Virus record (IMG/VR): IMGVR_UViG_3300044733_000607
Location: 1-24,150 of that record
Strand: one strand, 5' to 3'
Length of the DNA stretch: 24,150 nucleotides
Source: a virus
The notes beneath the pieces were generated by a model that was not told the DNA's origin, did not search any database, and worked only from the letters and a program-made list of their open reading frames with translations. Within the stretch, counting starts at the first letter, position 1, and each line of letters begins with the position of its first letter. Made by a program: the position numbers and the translations under genes. Positions 6,480 through 12,747 of the stretch are shown piece by piece.

Positions 6480-7196
6480 ATGAAGATCAAAAATTGGTCG
6501 CAGTTCCAACACTTTAAGGATCGTCGTCCACCATGGATCAAGCTGTACAGGGAGATTCTTGACGACATTGAGTGGCACGAGCTAGACCCAAAGTCGGCCA
6601 AAGTGCTGGTCATGATCTGGCTCATCGCCAGTGAGTTTGACGGCTGCTTGCCAGACATCAAAAAGTTAGCTTTTCGGCTCAGAATGACAGAAAAGGATAC
6701 TGAAGTATCACTTATCAAGCTGTCTCACTGGCTGGAACAAGATGATATCAGCGTGATATCAGCAAGAGATCAAGATGATCTACTAGAGACAGAGAGAGAG
6801 ACAGAGACAGAGACAAAGAAAGAGAGAGAGACAGAGTTTAGCGTCGAGCCGCAAAGCGTCTCTCAGCCAGTCGTTGAGGTTCCAATTCTTGGCAACAAGG
6901 TTTACGGGGTCAATCAAGAGATGGTCAATGAGTGGTCAAAGGCCTACCCTGCTGTTGATGTTCAGGCTGAGTTACAGAAGATGCGGGTTTGGGCAATGTC
7001 AAACCCGACCATGCAAAAAACTTCTACGGGCATTCCACGGTTTGTGAATGCTTGGCTGTCGAAAGCCCAAAACGAGGCTGGGAAGGTTCCATCAAGTACG
7101 TTCAAAACACAGGGCGACCGCAATGCTGAAGTTATCAGTGGCTTGACTCGTGGACTTTTAGGGAGTGGCAAAAATGTCAAACTACTTGGAAACTGA
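6480..7196 (+). CDS. Phage replication initiator (O-like, helix-turn-helix plus C-terminal domain)
   Basis: 238 residues. Residues 1-95 are the common phage replication-initiator domain: KNWSQFQHFKDRRPPWIKLYR at the start, then EWHELDPKSAKVLVMIWLIAS and a winged-helix-like LAFRLRMTEKD segment. Residues about 100-120 are a Glu/Thr/Arg linker encoded by a GAGACA-type simple repeat. Residues 140-205 form a C-terminal domain (VNEWSKAYPAVDVQAELQKMRVW, then TSTGIPRFVNAWLSK) seen in proteins that contact the helicase loader. It probably binds the phage origin, possibly inside this gene as in lambda O. Only GGGG five bases upstream serves as ribosome-binding site, and this can be masked by the leader RNA. 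Confidence 0.8.
   Translation: MKIKNWSQFQHFKDRRPPWIKLYREILDDIEWHELDPKSAKVLVMIWLIASEFDGCLPDIKKLAFRLRMTEKDTEVSLIKLSHWLEQDDISVISARDQDDLLETERETETETKKERETEFSVEPQSVSQPVVEVPILGNKVYGVNQEMVNEWSKAYPAVDVQAELQKMRVWAMSNPTMQKTSTGIPRFVNAWLSKAQNEAGKVPSSTFKTQGDRNAEVISGLTRGLLGSGKNVKLLGN
6785..6836 (+). repeat. GAGACA/GAGAGA simple repeat inside the initiator gene
   Basis: About 52 bases are built of GAGACA and GAGA units and encode an alternating Glu/Thr/Arg linker. It is a low-complexity tract prone to replication slippage between the DNA-binding and C-terminal domains. Confidence 0.85.
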
Positions 7197-7593
7197 CTTC
7201 TGCGAACCCGAGCAGGGCTTGGACTACATCTTTGGCTACATGAGCGCTGCCTACGGTGCCAGCTTCACCCGTCATTGGGAGCAGGTTGAGCCTGAGCTTG
7301 TGCGCTCTGTCTGGCAAAAGGAGTTGGGCGGCTTCCTGACTTACAGGCCATCGCTTGAGTACGCTTTGGCTCTTCTACCGCCAAACATGCCGCCTTCGGC
7401 CATTGCCTTCAGGAACGCCTGCAAGGCTGGCCCTGCCATCCCCATGAAGCCCGTTGTTTTGATTGAGAAGCAGCAGACCCAGTACGAGCGTGTTCGTGCC
7501 GAAATTGTCAGGTCGGAGGCTCTTGCCAAGCTGGAGGAGCTAAAGCAGGAAATGAAAGCAGGAATTATGTCCAGAAAGGTTGACCATGAATAA
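7174..7593 (+). CDS. Candidate helicase-loader (P-like) replication protein
   Basis: 139 residues from ATG 7174, chosen because GGGAG lies eight bases upstream; it overlaps the end of the initiator by 23 bases. Residues 15-45 (LDYIFGYMSAAYGASFTRHW, then EPELVRSVWQKEL) and 70-95 (ALALLPPNMPPSAIAFRNAC) resemble the C-terminal helicase-loader-type domain found next to phage initiators, as in lambda O/P order. The rest (about 100-139) is a charged helix. It would deliver the host replicative helicase to the origin bound by the upstream protein. The assignment rests mainly on position and weak similarity from memory. Confidence 0.6.
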   Translation: MSNYLETDFCEPEQGLDYIFGYMSAAYGASFTRHWEQVEPELVRSVWQKELGGFLTYRPSLEYALALLPPNMPPSAIAFRNACKAGPAIPMKPVVLIEKQQTQYERVRAEIVRSEALAKLEELKQEMKAGIMSRKVDHE

Positions 7594-8542
7594 GATTGAA
7601 TTTGGAGACTGCCGCGAGACCATGCGGAAATGGAAAGAACAGGGCATCAAGGCGCAGACATGCGTGACCAGCCCTCCTTATTACGGGCTGCGCGACTACG
7701 GCCATGAGGGGCAGATTGGCCTTGAGGAAACACCAGAGGAATACATCAAGGCAATGGTCGAGGTATTCAGATGCGTGTGGGATGTGCTGGAGGATGATGG
7801 GACGCTTTGGCTGAACATTGGGGACAGCTATTACAACTACCGGCCTGGCCAAGGCCAGCGCCAAGGCAAACAATCAATTGCAAGCCAAAAATTTTCAGAG
7901 GTCGAGGTTTGCCATAAGCGAGGCTTAAAACTTGACGGCTTAAAGGAAAAAGACCTGATCGGTATTCCGTGGATGCTGGCCTTTGCCCTCCGCGCCGATG
8001 GCTGGTATCTGCGGCAAGACATCATCTGGCACAAGCCAAACCCCATGCCTGAGTCAGTGCAAGACCGATGCACTAAGGCGCATGAGTACATTTTTTTAAT
8101 GAGCAAGTCAGAGAGGTATCACTACGACAGAGAATCTATCAGGGAAGAAATTAAAGAAACAACAAATGGGAAGGCTGGAGTTAGACGCTCTGGAGATTCA
8201 AAAACTAGAAGTCGTGAGCATTGGGGTGTACCGCATAACCCAGAGAATGTAATTGTTGAATACGACGAAATTAAGGGCGCAAACAAGCGCAGCGTCTGGA
8301 CTGTCACCACCAAGCCTTACGCTGGCGCACACTTTGCCGTATTCCCAGAAGAATTGATTGAGCCTTGCATTCTTGCTGGCGCACCAGTGGGCGGCATTGT
8401 TCTTGACCCGTTTATGGGTAGCGGAACAACAGCACAGGTAGCGCAAGACCTTGGGCGACAGTACCTTGGGTGTGAACTCAATTTAGAGTACGAGGCGCTG
8501 CAAAAGAAAAGACTTAGCCAACTGTCTTTGGAACTGGCATGA
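7586..8542 (+). CDS. DNA methyltransferase, beta class (N6-adenine or N4-cytosine)
   Basis: 318 residues from ATG 7586 (AAAGG upstream, eight-base overlap with the previous gene). The catalytic motif TSPPY is at residues 28-32 and the SAM-binding motif DPFMGSGTT at 274-282, followed by YLGCELN. Catalytic motif before SAM motif defines the beta class of amino-methyltransferases. The middle (about 150-245) carries the variable target-recognition region and includes a more AT-rich stretch (roughly 8080-8270). No restriction endonuclease gene is adjacent, so it is an orphan enzyme, likely protecting phage DNA from host restriction or marking it. The target sequence cannot be read from the protein. 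Confidence 0.9.
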   Translation: MNKIEFGDCRETMRKWKEQGIKAQTCVTSPPYYGLRDYGHEGQIGLEETPEEYIKAMVEVFRCVWDVLEDDGTLWLNIGDSYYNYRPGQGQRQGKQSIASQKFSEVEVCHKRGLKLDGLKEKDLIGIPWMLAFALRADGWYLRQDIIWHKPNPMPESVQDRCTKAHEYIFLMSKSERYHYDRESIREEIKETTNGKAGVRRSGDSKTRSREHWGVPHNPENVIVEYDEIKGANKRSVWTVTTKPYAGAHFAVFPEELIEPCILAGAPVGGIVLDPFMGSGTTAQVAQDLGRQYLGCELNLEYEALQKKRLSQLSLELA

Positions 8543-8751
8543 CCCGTGAAGAAGCCAAAAAAAACCTTGATGCAGTTCGTGAGGGGGTCTGCATTAGCTC
8601 GTCCATCATTCGACGATCCCTATGGGTCACTGGAGACCTTAGAGCACCTGAAAGACTGCGAGGCCCGAGAGTGGATTGCGAGGTACCAGAGGAAGACTGG
8701 AGAAGTCGGATACGCAGCCGCCAGATCATGGTGGACAACAGTCTGCGATGA
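8539..8751 (+). CDS. Small phage protein overlapping the next gene out of phase
   Basis: 70 residues, starting at an ATGA junction with the methyltransferase stop and with GGAA just upstream. The first 34 residues (MTREEAKKNLDAVREG through IIRRSLWVTGDL) look like a real small phage protein. The remainder has little protein character and runs antiphase to the following gene. It may be a short gene whose tail is shadow, or the 5' part of a frameshifted product (CTT-AGA at 8638-8643 is a possible slip point). Function unknown. Confidence 0.45.
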   Translation: MTREEAKKNLDAVREGVCISSSIIRRSLWVTGDLRAPERLRGPRVDCEVPEEDWRSRIRSRQIMVDNSLR

Positions 8752-8827
8752 CATCGAAAAACGCAGGGGCAGACCAGCCCTTGATGACCTGAGAACCCGA
8801 ATGAACAAGGAGAAAGCAAATGTCTGA
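8546..8827 (+). CDS. Conserved small phage protein (CEAR...RRGR type)
   Basis: Up to 93 residues from GTG 8546; an ATG at 8570 is an alternative start, and neither has a strong ribosome-binding site. The convincing part begins near residue 28: LEHLKDCEAREWI, then KRRGRPALDDLRTRMNKEK. This CEAR...RRG pattern recurs in small proteins of phage early operons. Its stop is overlapped by the next gene, which has a strong AAGGAG inside this one. The unclear start and the 206-base overlap with the frame at 8539-8751 are unusual. Function unknown. Confidence 0.6.
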   Translation: MKKPKKTLMQFVRGSALARPSFDDPYGSLETLEHLKDCEAREWIARYQRKTGEVGYAAARSWWTTVCDDIEKRRGRPALDDLRTRMNKEKANV

Positions 8828-9098
8828 GAAAAAAGAGTTGAGCCAACTGGCCCGACAGATCCTGTCTGGTGGTGGTCATGTCACCATGTTCACCCAGTCC
8901 GAGTTTGATGAGGCTCTCGCGTTGGGCAAGGCCGAGATCATGCAGGTGGCAATTGAGACCACCAAGCAGGCCATCAAAATTACCAACGAGGCCTGCTCAG
9001 ATCTCGTTGCAGAGCTTGCAGCCCAAGAAGATGAGGGTGAGGTAGCCACAGCCCTGAAAAACGCCTCTGAGGCCATTAGAAGCCGCATTGCACGATGA
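8820..9098 (+). CDS. Small hypothetical phage protein
   Basis: 92 residues with a strong AAGGAG seven bases upstream of ATG 8820 and an eight-base overlap with the previous gene. The sequence is mostly helical and Ala/Glu-rich, without Cys pairs or catalytic motifs. Its stop overlaps the RusA start (ATGA), so both are likely translated together. No family recognised. Confidence 0.7.
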   Translation: MSEKKELSQLARQILSGGGHVTMFTQSEFDEALALGKAEIMQVAIETTKQAIKITNEACSDLVAELAAQEDEGEVATALKNASEAIRSRIAR

Positions 9099-9451
9099 GA
9101 GTAGAGCTTGACTTCCCCCCAGCCTGCCTGTTCCCCAACAGGGCCAAGGGCACGCACTGGACGGTAACGCACAAAGCCAAGACGTTGTACCGTGACAACA
9201 GCGCTTGGTTGACCAAGGGCCAGATCAAGAACTGGACGCCAACCGAGAAGCACATCAAGCTGACGGTGACCTTCATAACGCCTGACAAGCGGCACAGGGA
9301 TGCCGACAACTGCCTTGCCGCTGCCAAGGCTGGTCTGGACGGCATGGCTGATGCTTTGGGCGTTAACGACCAACAGTTCCAGCCGCTGGTCATTTTTCGT
9401 GAGCACGGCAAGAAGCCGGGAAAAATGATTGTTGATGTTGATGTGACTTGA
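9095..9451 (+). CDS. rusA: RusA-like Holliday junction resolvase
   Basis: 118 residues, about the usual RusA length (120). The catalytic Asp pattern is clear: Asp69 and Asp71 in RHRDADN and Asp92 in ALGVND, with the intervening AAKAGLDGMADAL helix typical of the family. RusA is a dimeric endonuclease that cuts four-way junctions, used by phages to resolve recombination and replication intermediates before packaging. It starts at an ATGA junction with the preceding gene. Its stop lies inside copy 2 of the operator-like repeat, which marks the end of this transcription block. Confidence 0.92.
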   Translation: MRVELDFPPACLFPNRAKGTHWTVTHKAKTLYRDNSAWLTKGQIKNWTPTEKHIKLTVTFITPDKRHRDADNCLAAAKAGLDGMADALGVNDQQFQPLVIFREHGKKPGKMIVDVDVT

Positions 9452-9464
9452 ATTTTCTGTTCAA
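9448..9464. repeat. Operator-like inverted repeat, copy 2
   Basis: TTGAATTTTCTGTTCAA has TTGAA/TTCAA arms and a 7-bp spacer, 10 bases before the next ATG. A 24-base stretch around it (9447-9470) differs from that around copy 3 (10576-10599) at only two positions. TTGATG (9438-9443) and TCAAAT (9461-9466), spaced by 17, could form a promoter overlapping the repeat. Confidence 0.65.
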
Positions 9465-9473
9465 ATAAATAGC

Positions 9474-9947
9474 ATGAAAAAAAGAAGCGCTTACAGGCCA
9501 AAACCAGTTTTTGCGAATCCTCTGGCCTATGTGTTGGAGAGCATGGTTCCAGTGAGTCGGCATGACAGCTACCTGCTCGACTTGAAGATCAAAAACCATG
9601 GCGCAATGAGCAGCCTGACCCAAGGGCTGGCTACCCGCAAGGACATGGATGTGCTGATCAGCATGGTCAATGTGACTGAAGCGTTGTATCGGATGGGGTT
9701 CGGTGAGGAGTACGGCCACATCGTGCAGCAGGGGCTTGATGCTTTGCACTGTGTCGGTCTGCGTGGCGCTGAGACCAGCCGCTTTACCCTGAAGGCTCAG
9801 GAGATGAGCCACCTGAACGACATCATGGAGCTACACGATGCCCAGATGGACTTGATCACCATCAAGGATATGGAAAGGGCGACCATGCTGATCAGGAGAG
9901 AGTTCGAGCAAAAAAAGATGAGACCTATTTTGGAGAAGACCACATGA
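9474..9947 (+). CDS. Conserved phage early-operon protein
   Basis: 157 residues. The N-terminus is basic (MKKRSAYRPKPV), followed by LDLKIKNHGAMSSL, a KDMDVLISMVNVTEALYRMGFG helix and LNDIMELHDAQMDLITIKDM. This combination recurs in phage early regions near HNH and small helical proteins, but I know no biochemical role. No Shine-Dalgarno precedes ATG 9474. If the promoter overlapping copy 2 of the repeat is used, the transcript would be nearly leaderless. The stop overlaps the next gene (ATGA). Confidence 0.75.
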   Translation: MKKRSAYRPKPVFANPLAYVLESMVPVSRHDSYLLDLKIKNHGAMSSLTQGLATRKDMDVLISMVNVTEALYRMGFGEEYGHIVQQGLDALHCVGLRGAETSRFTLKAQEMSHLNDIMELHDAQMDLITIKDMERATMLIRREFEQKKMRPILEKTT

Positions 9948-10288
9948 GCGAAAAGTTGATTGACCCACAAGCAGCCGTTGATTACATGATTGCCAAGTCT
10001 GGTGAGTACGCCCATGCTGAGGCAAACAAGGTGTACATGGAGGAGCTACGCAAGACGATCAAGGCCGAAGGTATGAAGGAGGCTGAGTTAAACGGCCATA
10101 AGACCGCCGCCATGCAGGAGAGGGAGGCCTATGCCAGTCAGATCTACAGAGACCACCTGTTGGCCTTGCAGGAGGCCGTAAAGCAGCGTGAGCAGCTTCG
10201 GTGGATGCTGATAGCCGCGCAGGCTCGTATCGAGGTCTGGCGGTCTCAGGAGACCAGCAGCCGAAATATCGTCAAGGCCACCCTTTGA
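9944..10288 (+). CDS. Conserved helical phage protein
   Basis: 114 residues starting at an ATGA junction. It is almost entirely helical: AVDYMIAKSGEYAHAEANKVYMEE, then GHKTAAMQEREAYAS and REQLRWMLIAAQARIEVWRS. The same pattern (AEAN...Y, EREAYA, RLRW..AAQARIEVWRS) is widespread in phage recombination/replication operons; function not known to me. It overlaps the HNH gene by four bases through TTGA. Confidence 0.75.
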   Translation: MSEKLIDPQAAVDYMIAKSGEYAHAEANKVYMEELRKTIKAEGMKEAELNGHKTAAMQEREAYASQIYRDHLLALQEAVKQREQLRWMLIAAQARIEVWRSQETSSRNIVKATL

Positions 10289-10548
10289 ACAACAAGCTGA
10301 ACGCCAAGGAGCGCCTGTACCTTGCCACGGTCAAGTCCCTGCCGTGCTCTGTCTGTGACGCCGCTGGCCCGAGCGAGGCTCATCACATCGAGCAGGGCTT
10401 GCAGTACACCTGCGTGGCTCTGTGCGTGGACTGCCACCGTGGCCCCATCCTTGGGCTGCACGGCCAACGCAGGATGTGGAACATCAAGAAAATGAACGAG
10501 TTGGCAGCGCTGAACGTGACGATTCGCAGGATTAGGGAAAGCACCTAG
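10285..10548 (+). CDS. HNH-type (Ref-like) nuclease candidate with TTG start
   Basis: 87 residues if TTG 10285 is the start. It overlaps the previous stop as TTGA, has AAGG seven bases upstream, and no in-frame ATG precedes the conserved part. Metal-site residues are visible: Cys21/Cys24 (CSVC), HH 33-34, Cys47/Cys50/His51 (CVDCH) and a GLHG segment near 57-60. This matches small phage HNH proteins related to P1 Ref, which is a RecA-dependent nuclease. Structural zinc binding by the Cys pairs is likely. Activity and RecA dependence are inference. Confidence 0.75.
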   Translation: MNNKLNAKERLYLATVKSLPCSVCDAAGPSEAHHIEQGLQYTCVALCVDCHRGPILGLHGQRRMWNIKKMNELAALNVTIRRIREST

Positions 10549-10576
10549 ATTTATTTTTACAAATGCATTAGGAACC

Positions 10577-10593
10577 TTGAATTTTGTGTTCAA
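10577..10593. repeat. Operator-like inverted repeat, copy 3
   Basis: TTGAATTTTGTGTTCAA has the same arms and spacing as copies 1 and 2 and one base change from copy 2. It sits in the 87-base gap before the next gene. A weak hairpin ACAGC/GCTGT (10602-10606/10613-10617) follows in the leader, before GAAAGG and ATG 10636. Confidence 0.65.
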
Positions 10594-10635
10594 ATACATC
10601 TACAGCAAAGACGCTGTGTAACTGAAAGGCAAATC

Positions 10636-10932
10636 ATGAATGCAAACGACATCGCTCTGACCCAAGTTGATCAACTGGGTTTTATCTTGGCTCAGATTGC
10701 AGAGTTGGAAGTTAAGGCTGATGCCATCAAGGCATCTATCAAAGACGCCGCCACTATTGCTGGCGCAAGCAACGTGTTTGAGGGCAACCTGTTCAAGGCC
10801 ACTGTGATCGAAGCCAATCGCAAGGTCACCGACTGGAAGGCAATTGCCAAGGTCTGCAACATCCCTGAGGATGTGATCATTGACAACACCAAGGTCACCG
10901 CCGTCTTCTCTGTCAAAACCACCAGCCGTTAA
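10636..10932 (+). CDS. Small phage protein, possible Gam/YqaJ-associated type
   Basis: 98 residues with GAAAGG eight bases upstream. Residues 10-40 form a helix (LGFILAQIAELEVKADAIKA), then a small beta segment (VFEGNLFKATVIEANR, VTDWKAIAKV) and a C-terminal VTAVFSVKTTS strand. This helix plus EG..F.ATV pattern recurs in small phage proteins of unknown function. It is the first gene after operator copy 3, so it heads a transcription block. Confidence 0.7.
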   Translation: MNANDIALTQVDQLGFILAQIAELEVKADAIKASIKDAATIAGASNVFEGNLFKATVIEANRKVTDWKAIAKVCNIPEDVIIDNTKVTAVFSVKTTSR

Positions 10933-10945
10933 TCAGGAGATCATC

Positions 10946-11233
10946 ATGAAAATCCAAATCACTGCACACATTCACTTTGTCAAACACTCTTGGGAGACTG
11001 AGGGCAGGTTTGATTTGTTCAGCATCAAGCTGGAAGACACCGACTACCGCACTTATGTTGGCGAACAGGAGGTTGAGATTGAAGTCCCTGAAGACTACGA
11101 CCCCCGCGCCCAGCAGATTGCTGCGCTGGAGAAGCAGAAGCAAAAAGTCATGGCTGACTTTCAGAAGTCCGTTGATGAGATCAATGAGCGCATCAGCAAA
11201 CTTCTGGCTGTTGAGTACTCGGAGGAAAAATGA
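10946..11233 (+). CDS. Small hypothetical with C-terminal coiled coil
   Basis: 95 residues from ATG 10946 with AGGAG six bases upstream; longer in-frame starts lie inside the previous gene. Residues 1-50 alternate hydrophobic and polar in beta fashion (MKIQITAHIHFVKHSW, VEIEVPEDYDP). Residues 55-90 are a Lys/Glu/Gln coiled coil. The AHIHF and YDPRAQQIAALEKQ segments resemble small phage early proteins. Function unknown. The stop overlaps the next start (ATGA). Confidence 0.7.
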   Translation: MKIQITAHIHFVKHSWETEGRFDLFSIKLEDTDYRTYVGEQEVEIEVPEDYDPRAQQIAALEKQKQKVMADFQKSVDEINERISKLLAVEYSEEK

Positions 11234-11364
11234 AACAGACCTACTTTACTCAGCAAAACCATGATCAAGCCAGATCATTGTTGATCAGCGTATTGGGCGC
11301 TGTCGTTCTGGTTGGCTTAGGAGTGATCCTGATGCTGGTTTTCTTTGACGTTCTAGTGAAGTGA
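11230..11364 (+). CDS. 44-residue single-pass membrane protein
   Basis: Starts at an ATGA junction with GGAGG four bases upstream. After a polar N-terminus of about 16 residues there is one hydrophobic helix (about 17-40: LLISVLGAVVLVGLGVILML) and a short VFFDVLVK end. Such small single-pass proteins in phage early operons can act at the host membrane, for example in superinfection exclusion, but nothing specific identifies this one. A holin role is less likely given the early position. Confidence 0.7.
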   Translation: MKQTYFTQQNHDQARSLLISVLGAVVLVGLGVILMLVFFDVLVK

Positions 11365-11371
11365 GGCTGTG

Positions 11372-11584
11372 ATGTTTAGATATATGTGGGCAGAACTAAA
11401 GACAATGGTAAAAACCATAACGCCAGCGCAGGCCGCAACACACGAACTACTTCACGCAGAGCATGATCTGCTGAAGGCAGAGGCTGGCGTGGAGTATGCG
11501 CAGGCTATGGTCACTTGCCAGAAGCAGCGCATCAAGCGGCTGAAGGCGTATCTGGCAGTAGAAGAAGTGAAGGAGCCATCATGA
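11372..11584 (+). CDS. Small helical phage protein
   Basis: 70 residues from ATG 11372, preferred over the GTG at 11369 because GAGG then sits five bases upstream. The core HAEHDLLKAEAGVEYAQAMV, then QKQRIKRLKAYL, is a helical hairpin common in short phage proteins. It lies between two small membrane-protein genes and overlaps the second through ATGA. No function known. Confidence 0.7.
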   Translation: MFRYMWAELKTMVKTITPAQAATHELLHAEHDLLKAEAGVEYAQAMVTCQKQRIKRLKAYLAVEEVKEPS

Positions 11585-11865
11585 ACAGGATGTGCGACAC
11601 AGGCCGTACCATCTGCCCACACAAGCCTCAGTGCATCTGGCATTGCCATTTCACAGCCTCTGAGTTGCCAGAGCCAAACCAACTTCCTGTTGGCAGTGGT
11701 GGCACAAGGAACACAACCCATCGACTTGTTGAGGAAGCCGAGCCAGTGCCTGAAACATGGCAAGTGATCGGCAGCATCGCAGTCGGCTTTGTTCTGTTTG
11801 GAGTAGCTGTGGTCGTTGCAATAATTTTTGCCACAGGCGCTTGGGTTTGGAGTCTTTTGATATGA
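11581..11865 (+). CDS. Small membrane protein with Cys/His-rich N-terminus
   Basis: 94 residues starting at an ATGA junction. Residues 1-27 hold four Cys and several His (CDTGRTICPHKPQCIWHCHF), a possible metal site. Residues 63-92 are a single hydrophobic helix (VIGSIAVGFVLFGVAVVVAI) with a Trp near the end. The combination of a metal-site-like head and one membrane span is unusual, and I recognise no family. Its stop overlaps the GIY-YIG gene. Confidence 0.7.
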   Translation: MNRMCDTGRTICPHKPQCIWHCHFTASELPEPNQLPVGSGGTRNTTHRLVEEAEPVPETWQVIGSIAVGFVLFGVAVVVAIIFATGAWVWSLLI

Positions 11866-12389
11866 ACTTGATGAAAAACAAAACACCAGAAGAGCGCAAA
11901 GTCATTGCTGCCAAGTCGGTAGCCACGAGGCAAAAAAATATACGAGAGCGCAATGCTCAAAGGCTTGCGGACATTGAACAACGAGACGTTTTGAAGTGCG
12001 AAATCAAAGCATTAAAAAACAAGCTCGACAGTTTAAAAAAACTTGAAGCGGTTAACAACGCAGCGTTGACCTTGACAAACAAAGCATTTTTAAGTGAAGA
12101 GCAAATTGTAAAATCTGCCAACACTTGGGAGTTGGCAACAGGAGTTTATTTTTTAATTGACAACGACAAGGTTGTCTATGTTGGACAATCAGTCAACGTG
12201 TATGCAAGGATTGCAAGTCATAACGACAAAGTGTTTGACAGCTTTGCGTTTATACCCTGCAAGAAAAAAATTCTTGACACTCTTGAATCGTTGTACATCC
12301 ACATCCTGCGTCCAGCGCTGAACGGTAATTTACGTGACGCAAAACTTGCTCCCATTTCCTTCAACAAACTTCTTGAGGCTTCCACATGA
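11862..12389 (+). CDS. GIY-YIG family nuclease
   Basis: 175 residues from ATG 11862 (ATGA overlap). Residues 1-65 are basic and coiled, starting NKTPEERKVIAAKSVATRQK, a possible DNA-binding segment. The GIY-YIG core follows: GVY at 94-96, YVG at 106-108, the conserved Arg116 in YARIASH, Glu142 in LDTLESLYI, and Asn154 in PALNGN. All key residues are present, so it is probably active. The gene is clearly more AT-rich than the packaging genes, consistent with a mobile, free-standing nuclease. It may be a homing-type enzyme or an anti-competitor nuclease; no intron is seen nearby. Confidence 0.85.
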   Translation: MNLMKNKTPEERKVIAAKSVATRQKNIRERNAQRLADIEQRDVLKCEIKALKNKLDSLKKLEAVNNAALTLTNKAFLSEEQIVKSANTWELATGVYFLIDNDKVVYVGQSVNVYARIASHNDKVFDSFAFIPCKKKILDTLESLYIHILRPALNGNLRDAKLAPISFNKLLEAST

Positions 12390-12589
12390 CACAAGAAGAC
12401 ATCATCCGCATGGCGCTGGAGGCAAAGCTACCCGTCAATCACCCAGATTGGGCAGACGCTGCTAGACGCTTTGCCGCCCTTGTCCGTGCTGATGAGCGTG
12501 AGAAGTTCTGTGCGGTATTGCGACAGTTACATGATTCGTATTCATTGGCAAGTGATTCAAACGTCATCCGAGCAAGGGGACAAGCATGA
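12386..12589 (+). CDS. Small conserved phage protein (MTQEDIIRMA...IRARGQA)
   Basis: 67 residues at an ATGA junction. The N-terminal TQEDIIRMALEA, the middle RRFAALVRADEREKFCAVL and the terminal VIRARGQA are typical of small proteins in phage accessory gene strings. It is a helical protein without catalytic residues. Function unknown. Overlaps the next gene by four bases. Confidence 0.7.
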   Translation: MTQEDIIRMALEAKLPVNHPDWADAARRFAALVRADEREKFCAVLRQLHDSYSLASDSNVIRARGQA

Positions 12590-12747
12590 CCGAAGAAGAC
12601 GATGACACACAGGTCTACAAGAAACCGTGGGTAGGGCTGACGGATGAGGAGATTGATGCAAGCAAGCCACCCTTATCAAACGATGCGGTAGTTTGGGAGC
12701 TTGCTGTTGAATGGGCAGAAGCCAAGCTAAGGCAGAAAAACACATGA
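12586..12747 (+). CDS. 53-residue small phage protein
   Basis: Begins at an ATGA junction and ends at another. The acidic N-terminus is followed by WVGLTDEEID, a motif common in short phage proteins, then a C-terminal helix VVWELAVEWAEAKLRQ. No domain or function is recognised. The tight coupling on both sides supports real translation. Confidence 0.6.
   Translation: MTEEDDDTQVYKKPWVGLTDEEIDASKPPLSNDAVVWELAVEWAEAKLRQKNT

Noticed and set aside
6361-6483. 40-codon ORF across the C4-like RNA
   Set aside because: The base pairing explains the sequence; no ribosome-binding site precedes it and its composition follows the stems.
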